A DNA stretch of 44,069 nucleotides. It comes from a virus. Position 1 is the first letter of the stretch. Every line of letters begins with the position of its first letter. Below the pieces are notes generated by a model. That model saw nothing but the letters and a program-made list of their open reading frames with translations, searched no databases and had not been told where the DNA came from. Position numbers and translations under genes: made by a program. The stretch lies in IMG/VR virus record IMGVR_UViG_3300032053_000155, positions 1-44,069 of that record, one strand, 5' to 3'. This document shows positions 31,579 through 40,269 of the stretch, one piece after another.

Positions 31579-31598
31579 GCGCGCGTGTTTACGCGCGC
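31579..31598. other. GC-rich hairpin spanning the major capsid stop codon
   Basis: Arms GCGCGCGT and ACGCGCGC (8 bp, 4-base loop) enclose the TAA of the major capsid gene. There is no following T-run on the minus strand. The stem could slow decay of the capsid mRNA. Confidence 0.5.
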
Positions 31599-32881
31599 TC
31601 GGCGAGCGTGACGAACGGTGACTGCGTCTTCGTGCCCCCCTTGTACGGGGCAAGGACAGTGTCCCACCAGGGACGCCCGTCAACGCGATAGACGAAGCGG
31701 AAAACCGTCTCGTCATAAATGAAGTTGACGTGAATGCTCGACGCACTCTGAATGCCACCCTTTGTCGCTAGGATGTATTCAGAGAGGTCGCAGAGGATGA
31801 TGTCGCCCTTGTCGCCGAGCGTTGAGTTGTGCTCCGTCGGGATGATGGGGCGGCCGAAGAGCGTCGAGTAGGGCTGGCCAGAAATGCCGCCCGGAGGCAT
31901 GAAAATGGGCGACCCACCAGTCCCGACCGTTATCCCCATCGTGTAAAGCTCGGGGAACGTGTCCTGATTGACGAGCCAGACCGCAGCCGTCTGATTCGGC
32001 GCACGAAGACGCGACCACATTTTGACGATGTTCTCGACGACGATGGTATCTGCCGCCTGGCCCGTCTCCTTTGTCACCACGACAGTCGCGGCGCTCGCAA
32101 GAATCCCGAGGGGTTCGCCCGCTCCCGTCCCATTGATGATTGCATCAGCGACCATGAAGTCGAATTCCGCTGCGAATGCCTGGCGCGCGACTGACTCAAG
32201 GGCAGCCGTATCCTCGAGCAGTTCGTCTGTTGCGTAGAAGAGTCCCGCCATCTTCTTGAGCTTGAAATTGACGAGACGGAACTTCGGTTTGGTCGCTAAC
32301 TTCGTACCCGCTTCGTCGAGCCAGTAACCCTGCACTCCACCGAAACGCGAACCTGTAGCGCGGCTCGGGTCGTCAATCGCCTTCAACGCCAGCGCATTGG
32401 ACCCAGCCGAAATGGTAAGCGGGGTGCACTTGCTGATGATGGGCGACGCCTCGAATGCGCGCTGCATGAGGGCGTTTGATTCGTCAGTGCCGACTAGGAA
32501 GCCACCCTCTGCTCCCACCTTCTCCCCTGCACCCGTTGCAACGCGATACTCTGCGATGCGCGGGTCAGGTGAATGCCCAGGTGTTGAAGTACGAGCGACT
32601 GCCTGAAGGAACTCGCCGAATGAAAGCACGTTCGGGTCACTCACGCGCTGCCTGCCGGCCGTCTCTGCCGGTTTGCCCTGTGGCTGCAGCAGCGCGCGCT
32701 CTTCTGTCTCCTGCTCGTCAAGCACCTTCAGTATGTCCGTGATGGCGCGGATTTCCACCTTCGCCGCTTCAAGTTGCTTGCGCTGCTCTTCTGTCAGCGT
32801 CGTTTCAACGCTGTCGAGCAGCTTGCGGTTCTGGTCTACCAGCGCTGCACGCCTTGCTAGTAACTTCTCTCTCTTGTCCAT
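31589..32881 (-). CDS. major capsid protein (HK97 fold)
   Basis: A 430-residue protein with ribosome site AAAGGATAGGGAC. Residues 1 to about 70 are a coiled-coil scaffold-like delta domain (RKLLDSVETTLTEEQRKQLE), which the protease should remove near residue 100. The remainder has the HK97 capsid pattern: VGTDESNALMQRAFEASPII (N-arm), YWLDEAGTKLATKPKFRLVN, LKKMAGLFYATDELLEDTAA (spine helix), DAIINGTGAGEPLGILAS, and the C-terminal VNFIYDETVFRFVYRVDGRP. It forms the icosahedral shell. Confidence 0.9.
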   Translation of the reverse strand: MDKREKLLARRAALVDQNRKLLDSVETTLTEEQRKQLEAAKVEIRAITDILKVLDEQETEERALLQPQGKPAETAGRQRVSDPNVLSFGEFLQAVARTSTPGHSPDPRIAEYRVATGAGEKVGAEGGFLVGTDESNALMQRAFEASPIISKCTPLTISAGSNALALKAIDDPSRATGSRFGGVQGYWLDEAGTKLATKPKFRLVNFKLKKMAGLFYATDELLEDTAALESVARQAFAAEFDFMVADAIINGTGAGEPLGILASAATVVVTKETGQAADTIVVENIVKMWSRLRAPNQTAAVWLVNQDTFPELYTMGITVGTGGSPIFMPPGGISGQPYSTLFGRPIIPTEHNSTLGDKGDIILCDLSEYILATKGGIQSASSIHVNFIYDETVFRFVYRVDGRPWWDTVLAPYKGGTKTQSPFVTLAERA

Positions 32882-32904
32882 GTCCCTATCCTTTCTGTCA
32901 GTAT

Positions 32905-33927
32905 TTATGTTACTTGCTCTTCCAGGTCAAGAATTTGAAGCTCTACCTCTTTGCGAGCGTCAAAGCTCGGCACCTGCTCGGGCCTATGCTCGCCGTCCGT
33001 CTCGTCAACGCCAGGCTCCTGCCCGACCGCTGCGTCGCGAACGTGCTTCTCCCATACAGCCTCAGCAGTGCGCAGACCAATCTCTGTCTGCTCGTATGCA
33101 GGAAATGTCACGGGCGAAACATCGAAGAGGTCCACCTCCTTGACGTGTCGCAGCGACTTCTCTCCCTGTTTCTCATCCCACTGTTCTACCGTTGCCATGA
33201 AAGAAAAACTCATCTGGTCGACGTCTCTCCGTTCAATGAGCGTAAGAGCATCGCGACCATCCTGCGTATCTGGAGGCGTGAAACGTACACGCAACCCGTG
33301 GTCGTCTTCCTCGAGGCTGAGCGTGTCATTCTTGGTGCGCCCGAGCACCTTGTCGGTATTGTGATTCCAGAGAGCGCGCACGTCTTGCTTCTCTCGAATC
33401 GCGCGAGCAAAGGCACCTGGCTCTATGATCTCGCGGAACCAGAAAACATCGGCTTCGACATTGAAGACTGCTGCGTAGCCCTCAACCTCTGTCGCGCTGC
33501 CCTCCTTGTATACGGTTCGAAGCTCGGCGACAATGAAGCGCTCTTCGCGCCCATCAAAACGCGACTTCAATTCGGGAGGTTCTCTATCGGCATCCTTCAA
33601 GTGCCCTGCAAGATGCGACCAGACACCCTTGCGGTCTGCATCAGGAATCGTTGTGCCCCCGCGCCCGCCGTTGAGCACTGCGATGCCCGCAACGCATGCT
33701 GTGAGATTCGCCGCACCGATTACTCCGTCTGCACTCACCTCGTGGTGAATGAACTTGTACGCTTCCTTGGTCGTCTCATCCTTATCAGGGTCTTGCCATG
33801 CGAACGCCTTACGATAGTAGGACGCTGAGGCACCCAGGTTAAGCTTCGCTTTCGCTGCAGGTCCATCCCATGAAGCATCAGACGTGTCCGTATGGTGGAC
33901 TGCGATAGCTTTACGATGCTCTGCCAT
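32905..33927 (-). CDS. HK97-type prohead protease with N-terminal extra domain
   Basis: A 340-residue protein with a strong ribosome site (TAGGAGGTAGCA). Residues about 128 to 300 match the prohead protease family: TEVEGYAAVFNVEADVFWFR, EIIEPGAFARAI, ALWNHNTDKVLGRT (catalytic His), RRDVDQMSFSFMATVE (catalytic Ser) and VSPVTFPAYEQTEIGLR. Residues 1 to about 118 are an additional domain (HHTDTSDASWDGPAAKAKLN, YYRKAFAWQDP, HHEVSADGVIGAANL). It is found fused or free in some phage proteases; its role is unknown. The enzyme should mature the capsid. Confidence 0.85.
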   Translation of the reverse strand: MAEHRKAIAVHHTDTSDASWDGPAAKAKLNLGASASYYRKAFAWQDPDKDETTKEAYKFIHHEVSADGVIGAANLTACVAGIAVLNGGRGGTTIPDADRKGVWSHLAGHLKDADREPPELKSRFDGREERFIVAELRTVYKEGSATEVEGYAAVFNVEADVFWFREIIEPGAFARAIREKQDVRALWNHNTDKVLGRTKNDTLSLEEDDHGLRVRFTPPDTQDGRDALTLIERRDVDQMSFSFMATVEQWDEKQGEKSLRHVKEVDLFDVSPVTFPAYEQTEIGLRTAEAVWEKHVRDAAVGQEPGVDETDGEHRPEQVPSFDARKEVELQILDLEEQVT

Positions 33928-33936
33928 TGCTACCTC

Positions 33937-34755
33937 CTATGCTGCTTTTCTGTTGAATCCGTTGACCGCATTTGCGAAGAGGTCGTCGTCAATATCAAAG
34001 AGCGCGCGCGAAGGTCTCGCGACAACCCGACCAACGGCTTTCAGTGTCGCTTTGCTTGCAATGCAGTCTGAGCTTCCGAGTATCAGGGTGAAAACCTCGC
34101 CAGCAGAGATGAGGTGAGCTTTACTCGCAACGAGAGACGAGTCACCAAGGATAGCTCGCTGATACCCGACCCAACCGCCCGCCCAGGGCGCGAGATACGG
34201 CTCTTCCTCAGCTTCTAGCACCAGGCCGGATACTGAGATTCGCGCGAACTCTGCAACGAGAAATGACTGCCCCTCGAAAACTTCCGCTCCTACTGTACCG
34301 ACCGCTGCGACTTCCGCTTGCTGCGCAGTCAGCACTGCGGCCCCTGCGAACACCTCAGCGCCGACCACTGCGACTGCCGCCTGCTGCGCAGTCAGCACTG
34401 CGGCCCCTGCGAACACCTCAGCGCCGGCCACTGCGACTGCCGCCTGCTGCGCAGTCAACGCTGCGGCCCCTGCGAACACCTCAGCGCCGACCACTGCGAC
34501 TGCCGCCTGCTGCGCAGTCAACGCTGCGGCCCCTGCGAACACCTCAGCGCCGGCCGCTGCGACTGCCGCTTGCTGCGCAGTCAGCACAGACGAAGCTACG
34601 AATGTCTCTGCGCCTTGCGCTGCGACTTCTGCAGCTTGCGCAATGAGAGTTGCAGTTCCCGTAATATCCGACGTTCCCCCGCGCAGGACGGTCGGATCGG
34701 ACGCCTTTACGTCATTCGGACTAGGCTCGCCGGGATAGGCAAAGAGGTCTGTCAC
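33937..34755 (-). CDS. Ala-rich repeat structural protein
   Basis: A 272-residue protein starting at GTG (34755), overlapping the previous stop (GTGA). Residues about 30 to 155 contain at least six copies of a 21-residue unit like GAEVFAGAAALTAQQAAVAV. The unit is encoded by near-identical 63-bp repeats. The unique C-terminal half has IRISVSG-like strands and a run YQRAILGDSSLVASKAHLIS. The repeated helices could form a fibre or spacer on the head. Neighbouring genes are structural. Confidence 0.65.
   Translation of the reverse strand: MTDLFAYPGEPSPNDVKASDPTVLRGGTSDITGTATLIAQAAEVAAQGAETFVASSVLTAQQAAVAAAGAEVFAGAAALTAQQAAVAVVGAEVFAGAAALTAQQAAVAVAGAEVFAGAAVLTAQQAAVAVVGAEVFAGAAVLTAQQAEVAAVGTVGAEVFEGQSFLVAEFARISVSGLVLEAEEEPYLAPWAGGWVGYQRAILGDSSLVASKAHLISAGEVFTLILGSSDCIASKATLKAVGRVVARPSRALFDIDDDLFANAVNGFNRKAA
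34318..34590. repeat. 63-bp near-identical tandem repeats
   Basis: Units begin at 34318, 34381, 34444, 34507 and 34570, each 63 bases, in frame with the Ala-rich protein. Four copies are complete and differ at only a few positions. The fifth is partial and diverges. The alternation of variants between copies hints at expansion in two-unit steps. Confidence 0.9.
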
Positions 34756-35096
34756 GCTGCCACCCCCGCGAGCGTCTTGAGCGTCGCACCCGTTTTATCC
34801 GGAGCGCCCACCTTGTAATCCACGACCCAGTACGGGTCGGTCAGATTCACATTAAACGAATACACGCCATTGGCGTCTGAAATGGTCGTGTCTGTCAACA
34901 CTGGCACTCCGGTCGCCATGTTGAAAAGGTAAACAGTGAATCCTGCGACCGCAGCGCCAGTTTCGTCCTTGGTGATTCCACTCAGAACAAACCTTGAGGT
35001 CGGCAATGGGAGCAGCCACGAAAGCGAGGGACCCACCCCGAGCATTCGTCTTCCCTTGTTTCTGACCTCGGCGAATCTGAATAGAATCGGCTGCAT
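34752..35096 (-). CDS. structural protein with carboxypeptidase-regulatory-like domain
   Basis: A 114-residue protein. The start at 35096 (MQPILFRFAEVRNKGRRMLG) overlaps the stop of the upstream gene (TAATG). Residues about 36 to 105 (RFVLSGITKDETGAAVAGFT, VYLFNMATGVPVLTDTTISD, ANGVYSFNVNLTDPYWVV) are an Ig-like, CarboxypepD_reg-like beta fold, often used in phage surface decorations. It is one of a run of small structural genes between portal and protease. Confidence 0.65.
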   Translation of the reverse strand: MQPILFRFAEVRNKGRRMLGVGPSLSWLLPLPTSRFVLSGITKDETGAAVAGFTVYLFNMATGVPVLTDTTISDANGVYSFNVNLTDPYWVVDYKVGAPDKTGATLKTLAGVAA

Positions 35097-35656
35097 TAGT
35101 TCATTGCCACCACTTCCATGTCGTGCACCTGCATCGTCTCTGCTGTGCTGCCCGACCGTAGGAATTGCACGCTGATGATAAGCGCTGCAGTCAGGTCGCA
35201 CGCACCCGAAACAGCGGGAGTGGCCGCCGGGAGCAGGATGGGCTGCGACGCAGCAGCGATTAGTCCGACGTTGAAGTTCGCCTCCCCGGTGCAGAAAAGC
35301 GTTCCCGTTGAGCCGAGACTGCGGCAGTGGACGAAAATCTGCATCCACCAGGCCAGGTTCGTCCCAGAAGCCACGAGCGCGACCGGCGTCCCTGTCATGA
35401 GCAGAACACCGTTGGCGTCTGCGCCAGTGCCGTAGAGGACATTGAAGCTCCCATTGCCGGGCGTGAGGCCGGTCGTCATCCTCCCAAACAACCGAATACG
35501 CACCTTCTTCCCGATCCTGGAGAAATACTGACCTCCAAGCACTGGGAACGCCGACGCCGTGTAGAGCGCCTTGGCCGTTGCCGCCAAGGTGACGGCTCCT
35601 TGGTCCGATGCAATGAACGGTTCGCGAAGATCGTTGTAGAACAGTCCGTCAGCCAT
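35096..35656 (-). CDS. beta-rich structural protein
   Basis: A 186-residue protein with ribosome site AAAGGATACTAGC. The text (KKVRIRLFGRMTTGLTPGNG, FNVLYGTGADANGVLLMTGT, WWMQIFVHCRSLGSTGTLFC) reads as an all-beta jelly-roll-like domain, and similar proteins occur beside capsid genes of siphophages. It may be a head fibre or decoration protein. No family name can be given. Confidence 0.6.
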   Translation of the reverse strand: MADGLFYNDLREPFIASDQGAVTLAATAKALYTASAFPVLGGQYFSRIGKKVRIRLFGRMTTGLTPGNGSFNVLYGTGADANGVLLMTGTPVALVASGTNLAWWMQIFVHCRSLGSTGTLFCTGEANFNVGLIAAASQPILLPAATPAVSGACDLTAALIISVQFLRSGSTAETMQVHDMEVVAMN

Positions 35657-35657
35657 G

Positions 35658-36065
35658 CTAGTATCCTTTCGGCCAGGTAAACGTCATACCCGTGACGCTG
35701 ACTTTCGCATGCTGAGAAATGGCGACACTGTTAAGGTTCAGGTCGCACCCCGAAGTCCCGACAGTCCCATCCCATAGCACGGTAGTCCCGTCGCTCTTCA
35801 ACGCCCTAAACCATGCGGCAACTCCAGTATTATCCGCATCCGTGTCGTCTACGATTGCGCCCGCTGTCGCGACACCAGAGATTGCTCCTACGAACGCAGT
35901 CGCAGCGAAGCGAAGCTCTGCAAGCAACGTAGCACCTGGAGCATCTTGAGGAGTGGTGGGCTGCGTACCGTTATAGATTCGGATGTAGCCCGTATTCGCA
36001 AGCGCACAAATTGCGTCTACGCCGGCGTTTGCACCCACGATTGAGAGATTCAAGTCGCTTGCCAT
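35658..36065 (-). CDS. small structural protein
   Basis: A 135-residue protein starting at an ATG that overlaps the portal stop (TAATG). It starts MASDLNLSIVGANAGVDAIC and includes ALANTGYIRIYNGTQPTTPQ and LLAELRFAATAFVGAISGVA. The strand pattern and the phrase YIRIYNGTQP are common in small phage virion proteins near portal genes. Function unknown. Confidence 0.6.
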   Translation of the reverse strand: MASDLNLSIVGANAGVDAICALANTGYIRIYNGTQPTTPQDAPGATLLAELRFAATAFVGAISGVATAGAIVDDTDADNTGVAAWFRALKSDGTTVLWDGTVGTSGCDLNLNSVAISQHAKVSVTGMTFTWPKGY

Positions 36066-37819
36066 TAGGAACTCGCCTCCTCTTCTGTCTCAGTCTTCCC
36101 GATTATCTGCCCATCATCGTCGAGCAGATACTTCGTCACCCTTGTACGCAACTTCTGCTCAACCTCAACCTTTCCTGTCGTGACATTCACCACGATAGCG
36201 CCGGGTTCTAGTCGCACTGGCGTCTTCTGCTTGTCCTCAGCACTCACGTCTGATTGCACTGCTCTATGCGCAGCATCGCGTGCAAGAGCGTCGAGCGCTG
36301 AGCCGCTGAGCACTGAACGCAACTCATCCTCTCCCCACGCACCAGGCTGCTCTCCAAGCGCGCGCATCGCCTCATCGAGTGGGTCTAGTTGCTCGTGCGC
36401 ATACTGCATACACTCTGCGAGCCAGACTTCAAGAGTGCGCTTTTTCTTTATCACGAGCGCATGGTCTTGACGCGCGCGCCTAAGCGCACGCTCCCATGCT
36501 GCAACGTAGGCCGCTTCAAGCGCGCGCGCCGCCTTGGGTTCTTGCGGAGGTAGAGGTGCAGGGACAGGAGTGAGCGCTGGGACTGCGCTTCCCGTCGCTG
36601 AATAGTTGACGGGCATCCAGTAATCCTTCCCATGCTCGTCTTCGCGCGGGTTCAAGTTCTCAAGGTCGCGCCATTCGTCAGCGCTAATGATACCGTTGCG
36701 CCGCCAAATGTCGAGCGCCTCGCTGCGCGTCTTGATGTCCCCACGCAACAGACCCGCGAGAACATGCTCGACGAAGAGCCCGCGTTTCTGCTCTTCGTTC
36801 GTGAAGAGCGACGCATTGCAACGAGCTTCCCAGAGCCGCAGATAAGCGCTCAGCGTGAACGTGTGGAAGCCAAGCGTCTGTTGCTCGATTCCCGTACCCC
36901 ATGACGTTGACTTCTCCGTGTCACCCACCATGTGTGGGGGCACGCCGAAGAGGAGCGCGATGTCGCCGCGCGTGAGCTTCATTGTCTCTAACGTCTGCGC
37001 ATCGTGCTGAGAAATACCGAGCGTTGTCGCGAACTCAAGCCCCTCTTCGAGTATCGCGATGCTGCCTGACTTCTCTGCCCCGCCGTGCGACTTGTTCCAC
37101 CGCTTCGTAAATCTGTCGAAGGCATCGTCAGAAAGAACCTTCGGCGACTTCAAGACAACGCCGAGTCGAGCATTGTTCCTGTAAAAGAACCCTTGGTGCT
37201 TATCGAGCAGCAAGCTCAGCCCAACGGTGTTCGCACCCATCGTGATCGTAGAGTAGCCCATGATGCCATCGTTGCCCACATTGCGCAGGTGTAGAATATC
37301 CTTCTGTTGGAAAGGCCGCTTCTCACCGTTGCGCTGCGCGTATAGATAGCGAAGCTCTCTACCATCTGGCGCTAACCACACCTCAACCTTATCGGGATTC
37401 AACGGCCATAACTCTGCCACCTCTCCCCGACCATTGCGTATTATTTGCGAGTAGTGATTCCCACGCAGGCACAAGTGCGCTGTCGCAGCCATACGATATT
37501 CTGGAGCAGTCATGATTGGGTTGGGCTTATCGTGCAGCACCCCATAGACTGCAGACTCTTTCGCCTCTTCCTTGCCCTTGGGTTTGAGCCCTTTGTAGAC
37601 TTTCAAGGGCAAACATGCAACAGCAGACGCTATCAGCGAGACACAACGAAAAACAACGACGTGCCGCAGAGCACTTTCTGCCGTCACGACGAAACCTGCA
37701 GAGCTTGGCGTCCCTCCCATGGCTGCGAGGTCAAGCAAGTTGTCTAGGTCTTTGAGCGAGAAACCGAGAGCGCCCCTGCGTTCTCTCACGCCACTAACAA
37801 ACCGGGAGAGCCAGTTCAT
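36065..37819 (-). CDS. portal protein (HK97 family)
   Basis: A 584-residue protein coupled to a small membrane gene by an ATGA overlap. Family text includes ESALRHVVVFRCVSLIASAV, LPLKVYKGLKPKGKEEAK, MAATAHLCLRGNHYSQIIRN, DKVEVWLAPDGRELRYLYAQ, ILHLRNVGNDGIMGYSTITM and LLFGVPPHMVGDTEKSTSWG. The C-terminal 180 residues are helical with long charged stretches, as in other phage portals. It forms the DNA entry ring and contacts the terminase. Confidence 0.9.
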   Translation of the reverse strand: MNWLSRFVSGVRERRGALGFSLKDLDNLLDLAAMGGTPSSAGFVVTAESALRHVVVFRCVSLIASAVACLPLKVYKGLKPKGKEEAKESAVYGVLHDKPNPIMTAPEYRMAATAHLCLRGNHYSQIIRNGRGEVAELWPLNPDKVEVWLAPDGRELRYLYAQRNGEKRPFQQKDILHLRNVGNDGIMGYSTITMGANTVGLSLLLDKHQGFFYRNNARLGVVLKSPKVLSDDAFDRFTKRWNKSHGGAEKSGSIAILEEGLEFATTLGISQHDAQTLETMKLTRGDIALLFGVPPHMVGDTEKSTSWGTGIEQQTLGFHTFTLSAYLRLWEARCNASLFTNEEQKRGLFVEHVLAGLLRGDIKTRSEALDIWRRNGIISADEWRDLENLNPREDEHGKDYWMPVNYSATGSAVPALTPVPAPLPPQEPKAARALEAAYVAAWERALRRARQDHALVIKKKRTLEVWLAECMQYAHEQLDPLDEAMRALGEQPGAWGEDELRSVLSGSALDALARDAAHRAVQSDVSAEDKQKTPVRLEPGAIVVNVTTGKVEVEQKLRTRVTKYLLDDDGQIIGKTETEEEASS

Positions 37820-37956
37820 GTTGTTATCCTCGCGCCTGCAAAGATAAGCATACCGCTAACACAGAGGATGGCCGCCTTGAGTAAATCTGAAGGGATCCAG
37901 ATACCGATTGCGAGCAGGACGACCGCTGCGCAGACGAAACGGTCCCGCCGTCTCAT
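37816..37956 (-). CDS. 46-residue membrane protein between terminase and portal
   Basis: MRRRDRFVCAAVVLLAIGIW, with two hydrophobic segments (about residues 9 to 22 and 27 to 41). Both ends show ATGA overlaps: with the terminase stop at 37953 and with the portal start at 37819. Its precise fit between two essential genes supports a real gene. No function known. Confidence 0.65.
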   Translation of the reverse strand: MRRRDRFVCAAVVLLAIGIWIPSDLLKAAILCVSGMLIFAGARITT

Positions 37957-39680
37957 TCGACCATCCTTAGCTCGCGCGTCTCATAGATAGAGCGCCCACC
38001 CCCAACCCAGTCAGGGGCGTCTAAATGCCTGCGCAGCGCCATGAGGATTGCTATGACGCCGTCAATCTTGTTGTGCTCCGTCTCTTTGTTAGGGTAGACG
38101 TTGTCCTTCTTATCGTAGTGACAGACAACGTTGCTGACCATCCAGGCGAGCATGGGGTTCCCGTCGTGCTTGAACTTTCCCGAGAGCACGATTGCCTCTA
38201 ACTGCTTCATGGGCTCTGAGAAGTTCTTGACCGTGGCGCCGACTTGCACCATAGGGAGGCCGCGCTCTGTCATGCGCTGCGAGAACTGCGTTGCCTGGAA
38301 CGGATCGAAGGGAATCTCCATGATGGTGACCTGCGTCGCTAACTCGAGGAGCTCGTCTTCAATCACATTGAAGTCAACAACGTCGCCCTCTGTGACGTGG
38401 ACAAAATCCTGACGAGCCCAGCCAACATATTGCGAGTTAGGAGACGACTCAACAGCGACCTCAGGAAGGTAGAAACGAACGAACGCAACGAGCGTCCCGT
38501 CCTCTTCTGCGAAGAGCGATGCCCGAGCAACGACGTCACGTTTCGTTGCTAAGTCGAATGCAACAAGCGCTGGCCTCCCCGCGTAGTCTTCGATGCGAAG
38601 CGACTCGTCAGCGCAGCGATTCCATGCCCGCATGTCCATCCAGGAGCTATCAGCGCTTACCCAGACGTTCATATGCTTGACGAGGAAATTATTCACGAGC
38701 GAGGGCGTCTGCTCGGCCTGTCTGCATTTGCGCTCTAGATCATCCTCATAGACGCTGACGTTTAGGTTAGGATTCGCCTTCTTCCAGACACTCCTGTCCT
38801 GCCACTCATCCCCATCGTCGAGTGTAAAGATGATTCCCCACCAGGTTTCGTCCCTGAAAATCCCTTCGAGCAGCTTGCAAGTATAAGAGCGCTTCTCAAA
38901 GCAGATTCCCGCACGGTCGATTCCCGCAGTGGTGATATAGATAATGAGAGGTTGCGCGCGCGAGCTTGTCGCCGTCTCTAGCACGTCAACAACCTCGCGC
39001 GTCGAATGCGCGTGCAACTCGTCAACGACAGCGCACGATGGTGACTTGCCTTCAAGCGAGTCTGCTTCCGAAGAAAGAGGCTCACACTTACTGTCACCCC
39101 TGCCCGTCAGCGCATGCGCACCGACTTTGATATGCAGGTCTTCGCGAAACTTACTCTCACTGAGCGCCATCTGGCGCGCGATTCCCCACACGATCTTGGC
39201 TTGGTCGCGCGTCGTTGCTGCGCTGTAACATTCAGCGCCCGCCTCATTGTCGAGTGCAAGCATGAGCAGCAACATCGCCGCAGCAAGGGTGCTCTTCGCG
39301 TTCTTGCGCGCCATATCAATGTAGACAGTTCTGAAACGACGCAGGCGGGTCTTCTTATGAACCCAGCCGAAGACATTGACGATGATGAGCGCTTGGAAGT
39401 CCTCGAGCTTCAAGTGCTCGCGACGTCGCGCCCATTCGCCCTTAACGTGCGGCAAATGCTCGACTGCCCAGCAGAATTTGTGCGCGACCGCTTCGTCTAG
39501 CTCATAAACGAATCGCTTCGACTTCGCGCGATTCAAATCCTCGAGGAAGCGCTCGCATGCGAGCTTCACCCATTTGCATGCAATCTCTTCACCAGAGACA
39601 ACTCTCTCTGCGTAACGAATAGCAGCGAGGACGTACTGCGAGCGCTCGTGCTCTGCTAGGATTGCGCTAGACTGCCCCAT
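37953..39680 (-). CDS. terminase large subunit
   Basis: A 575-residue DNA-packaging ATPase/nuclease of the Terminase_1 (HK97-like) type. The Walker-A-like motif is MARKNAKST (near residue 130), Walker B is CAVVDELHAH, and the nuclease domain has VAFDLATKRDV and a C-terminal NKIDGVIAILMAL. The start ATG at 39680 lies directly after AGGAGG, which is closer than usual, and it overlaps the small subunit gene by 25 bases. It cuts and pumps DNA into the prohead through the portal. Confidence 0.9.
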   Translation of the reverse strand: MGQSSAILAEHERSQYVLAAIRYAERVVSGEEIACKWVKLACERFLEDLNRAKSKRFVYELDEAVAHKFCWAVEHLPHVKGEWARRREHLKLEDFQALIIVNVFGWVHKKTRLRRFRTVYIDMARKNAKSTLAAAMLLLMLALDNEAGAECYSAATTRDQAKIVWGIARQMALSESKFREDLHIKVGAHALTGRGDSKCEPLSSEADSLEGKSPSCAVVDELHAHSTREVVDVLETATSSRAQPLIIYITTAGIDRAGICFEKRSYTCKLLEGIFRDETWWGIIFTLDDGDEWQDRSVWKKANPNLNVSVYEDDLERKCRQAEQTPSLVNNFLVKHMNVWVSADSSWMDMRAWNRCADESLRIEDYAGRPALVAFDLATKRDVVARASLFAEEDGTLVAFVRFYLPEVAVESSPNSQYVGWARQDFVHVTEGDVVDFNVIEDELLELATQVTIMEIPFDPFQATQFSQRMTERGLPMVQVGATVKNFSEPMKQLEAIVLSGKFKHDGNPMLAWMVSNVVCHYDKKDNVYPNKETEHNKIDGVIAILMALRRHLDAPDWVGGGRSIYETRELRMVE

Positions 39681-40132
39681 CCTCCTGCTTTCTTCGCTTG
39701 CTTCGCTTTGTCAACGACCACCTTACTGCGCGATGCGGGGGTCAGCCCAAGCTCATTCATGCAGTGCCGAAGCTCTTTCGACCATTCAAGCGCCGCCTTG
39801 CATCCGACGGACATTTGCGCATGAGGCATTCCAAGTTTATTGACAAAAACTTGGACAAACCCATCCTTGGTCAGGCGCTCCTGCGCCTCAAGGTAGTGCG
39901 CCCATGCGTTACAGTACGCAGCGACAGTGCGCTCGTCTGTCGTCATAAGCACACCCGACTTCGCTAGCAAAGGGACGACGTGTAGCCACTCCTCACGCGC
40001 AACCCCCGTCAGGTATTCCGGCGGTGGTGTGTCTTCGCAAAGCTCTTCATGCTGAGGCTCAGCATCGGGCAGTTTCTGCCCGGAAGGATTTCCGGTAAGA
40101 ATTCGCAGCGCAGTAGGTGTTCTCTTGCGCAT
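39656..40132 (-). CDS. terminase small subunit (P27 family)
   Basis: A 158-residue protein, MRKRTPTALRILTGNPSGQK, with LPDAEPQHEELCEDTPPPEY, LTGVAREEWLHVVPLLAKSG, TVAAYCNAWAHYLEAQERLT and LRHCMNELGLTPASRSKVVV. These match the P27 terminase small subunit family, which recognises the packaging site. Its ribosome site is weak. An HNH endonuclease lies just upstream, as in many HK97-like phages. Confidence 0.85.
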   Translation of the reverse strand: MRKRTPTALRILTGNPSGQKLPDAEPQHEELCEDTPPPEYLTGVAREEWLHVVPLLAKSGVLMTTDERTVAAYCNAWAHYLEAQERLTKDGFVQVFVNKLGMPHAQMSVGCKAALEWSKELRHCMNELGLTPASRSKVVVDKAKQAKKAGGWGSLAQS

Positions 40133-40269
40133 GTACTGGAAACCCTTTCTTTGCAGCCCTTAGAAGTAAATCAACGACGCGAGAGACAATGCAAATGTTC
40201 GCTGTGGAGCAGGTAAGTCCAAACTTTCGCCCGGCCTATCGGGTTCGCATCGCGCGTTACGTTCTTGCA
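40133..40269. other. short gap between HNH and terminase genes
   Basis: A 137-base gap. A possible 37-codon minus-strand ORF (MMQERNARCEPDRPGESLDL) overlaps the HNH stop by an ATGA junction and ends at 40160, but it has no ribosome site. A packaging (cos) site is often near this point in such phages; nothing definite can be seen. Confidence 0.3.

Noticed and set aside
32854-33828. 324-codon plus-strand ORF opposite the prohead protease
   Set aside because: The minus frame has clear protease motifs and a strong ribosome site; the plus frame shows no family features.
34318-34590. CRISPR array
   Set aside because: The repeats are contiguous, in frame and 63 bases long, with no unique spacers.
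34263-34818. Plus-strand ORFs with RPLRLPPAAQS or CGPCEHLSA repeats
   Set aside because: They are shadows of the 63-bp repeats in the minus-strand Ala-rich gene.
34752-35348. 198-residue version of the carboxypeptidase-regulatory-like protein
   Set aside because: The first 84 codons overlap the upstream structural gene out of frame; the TAATG junction at 35096 gives the better start.
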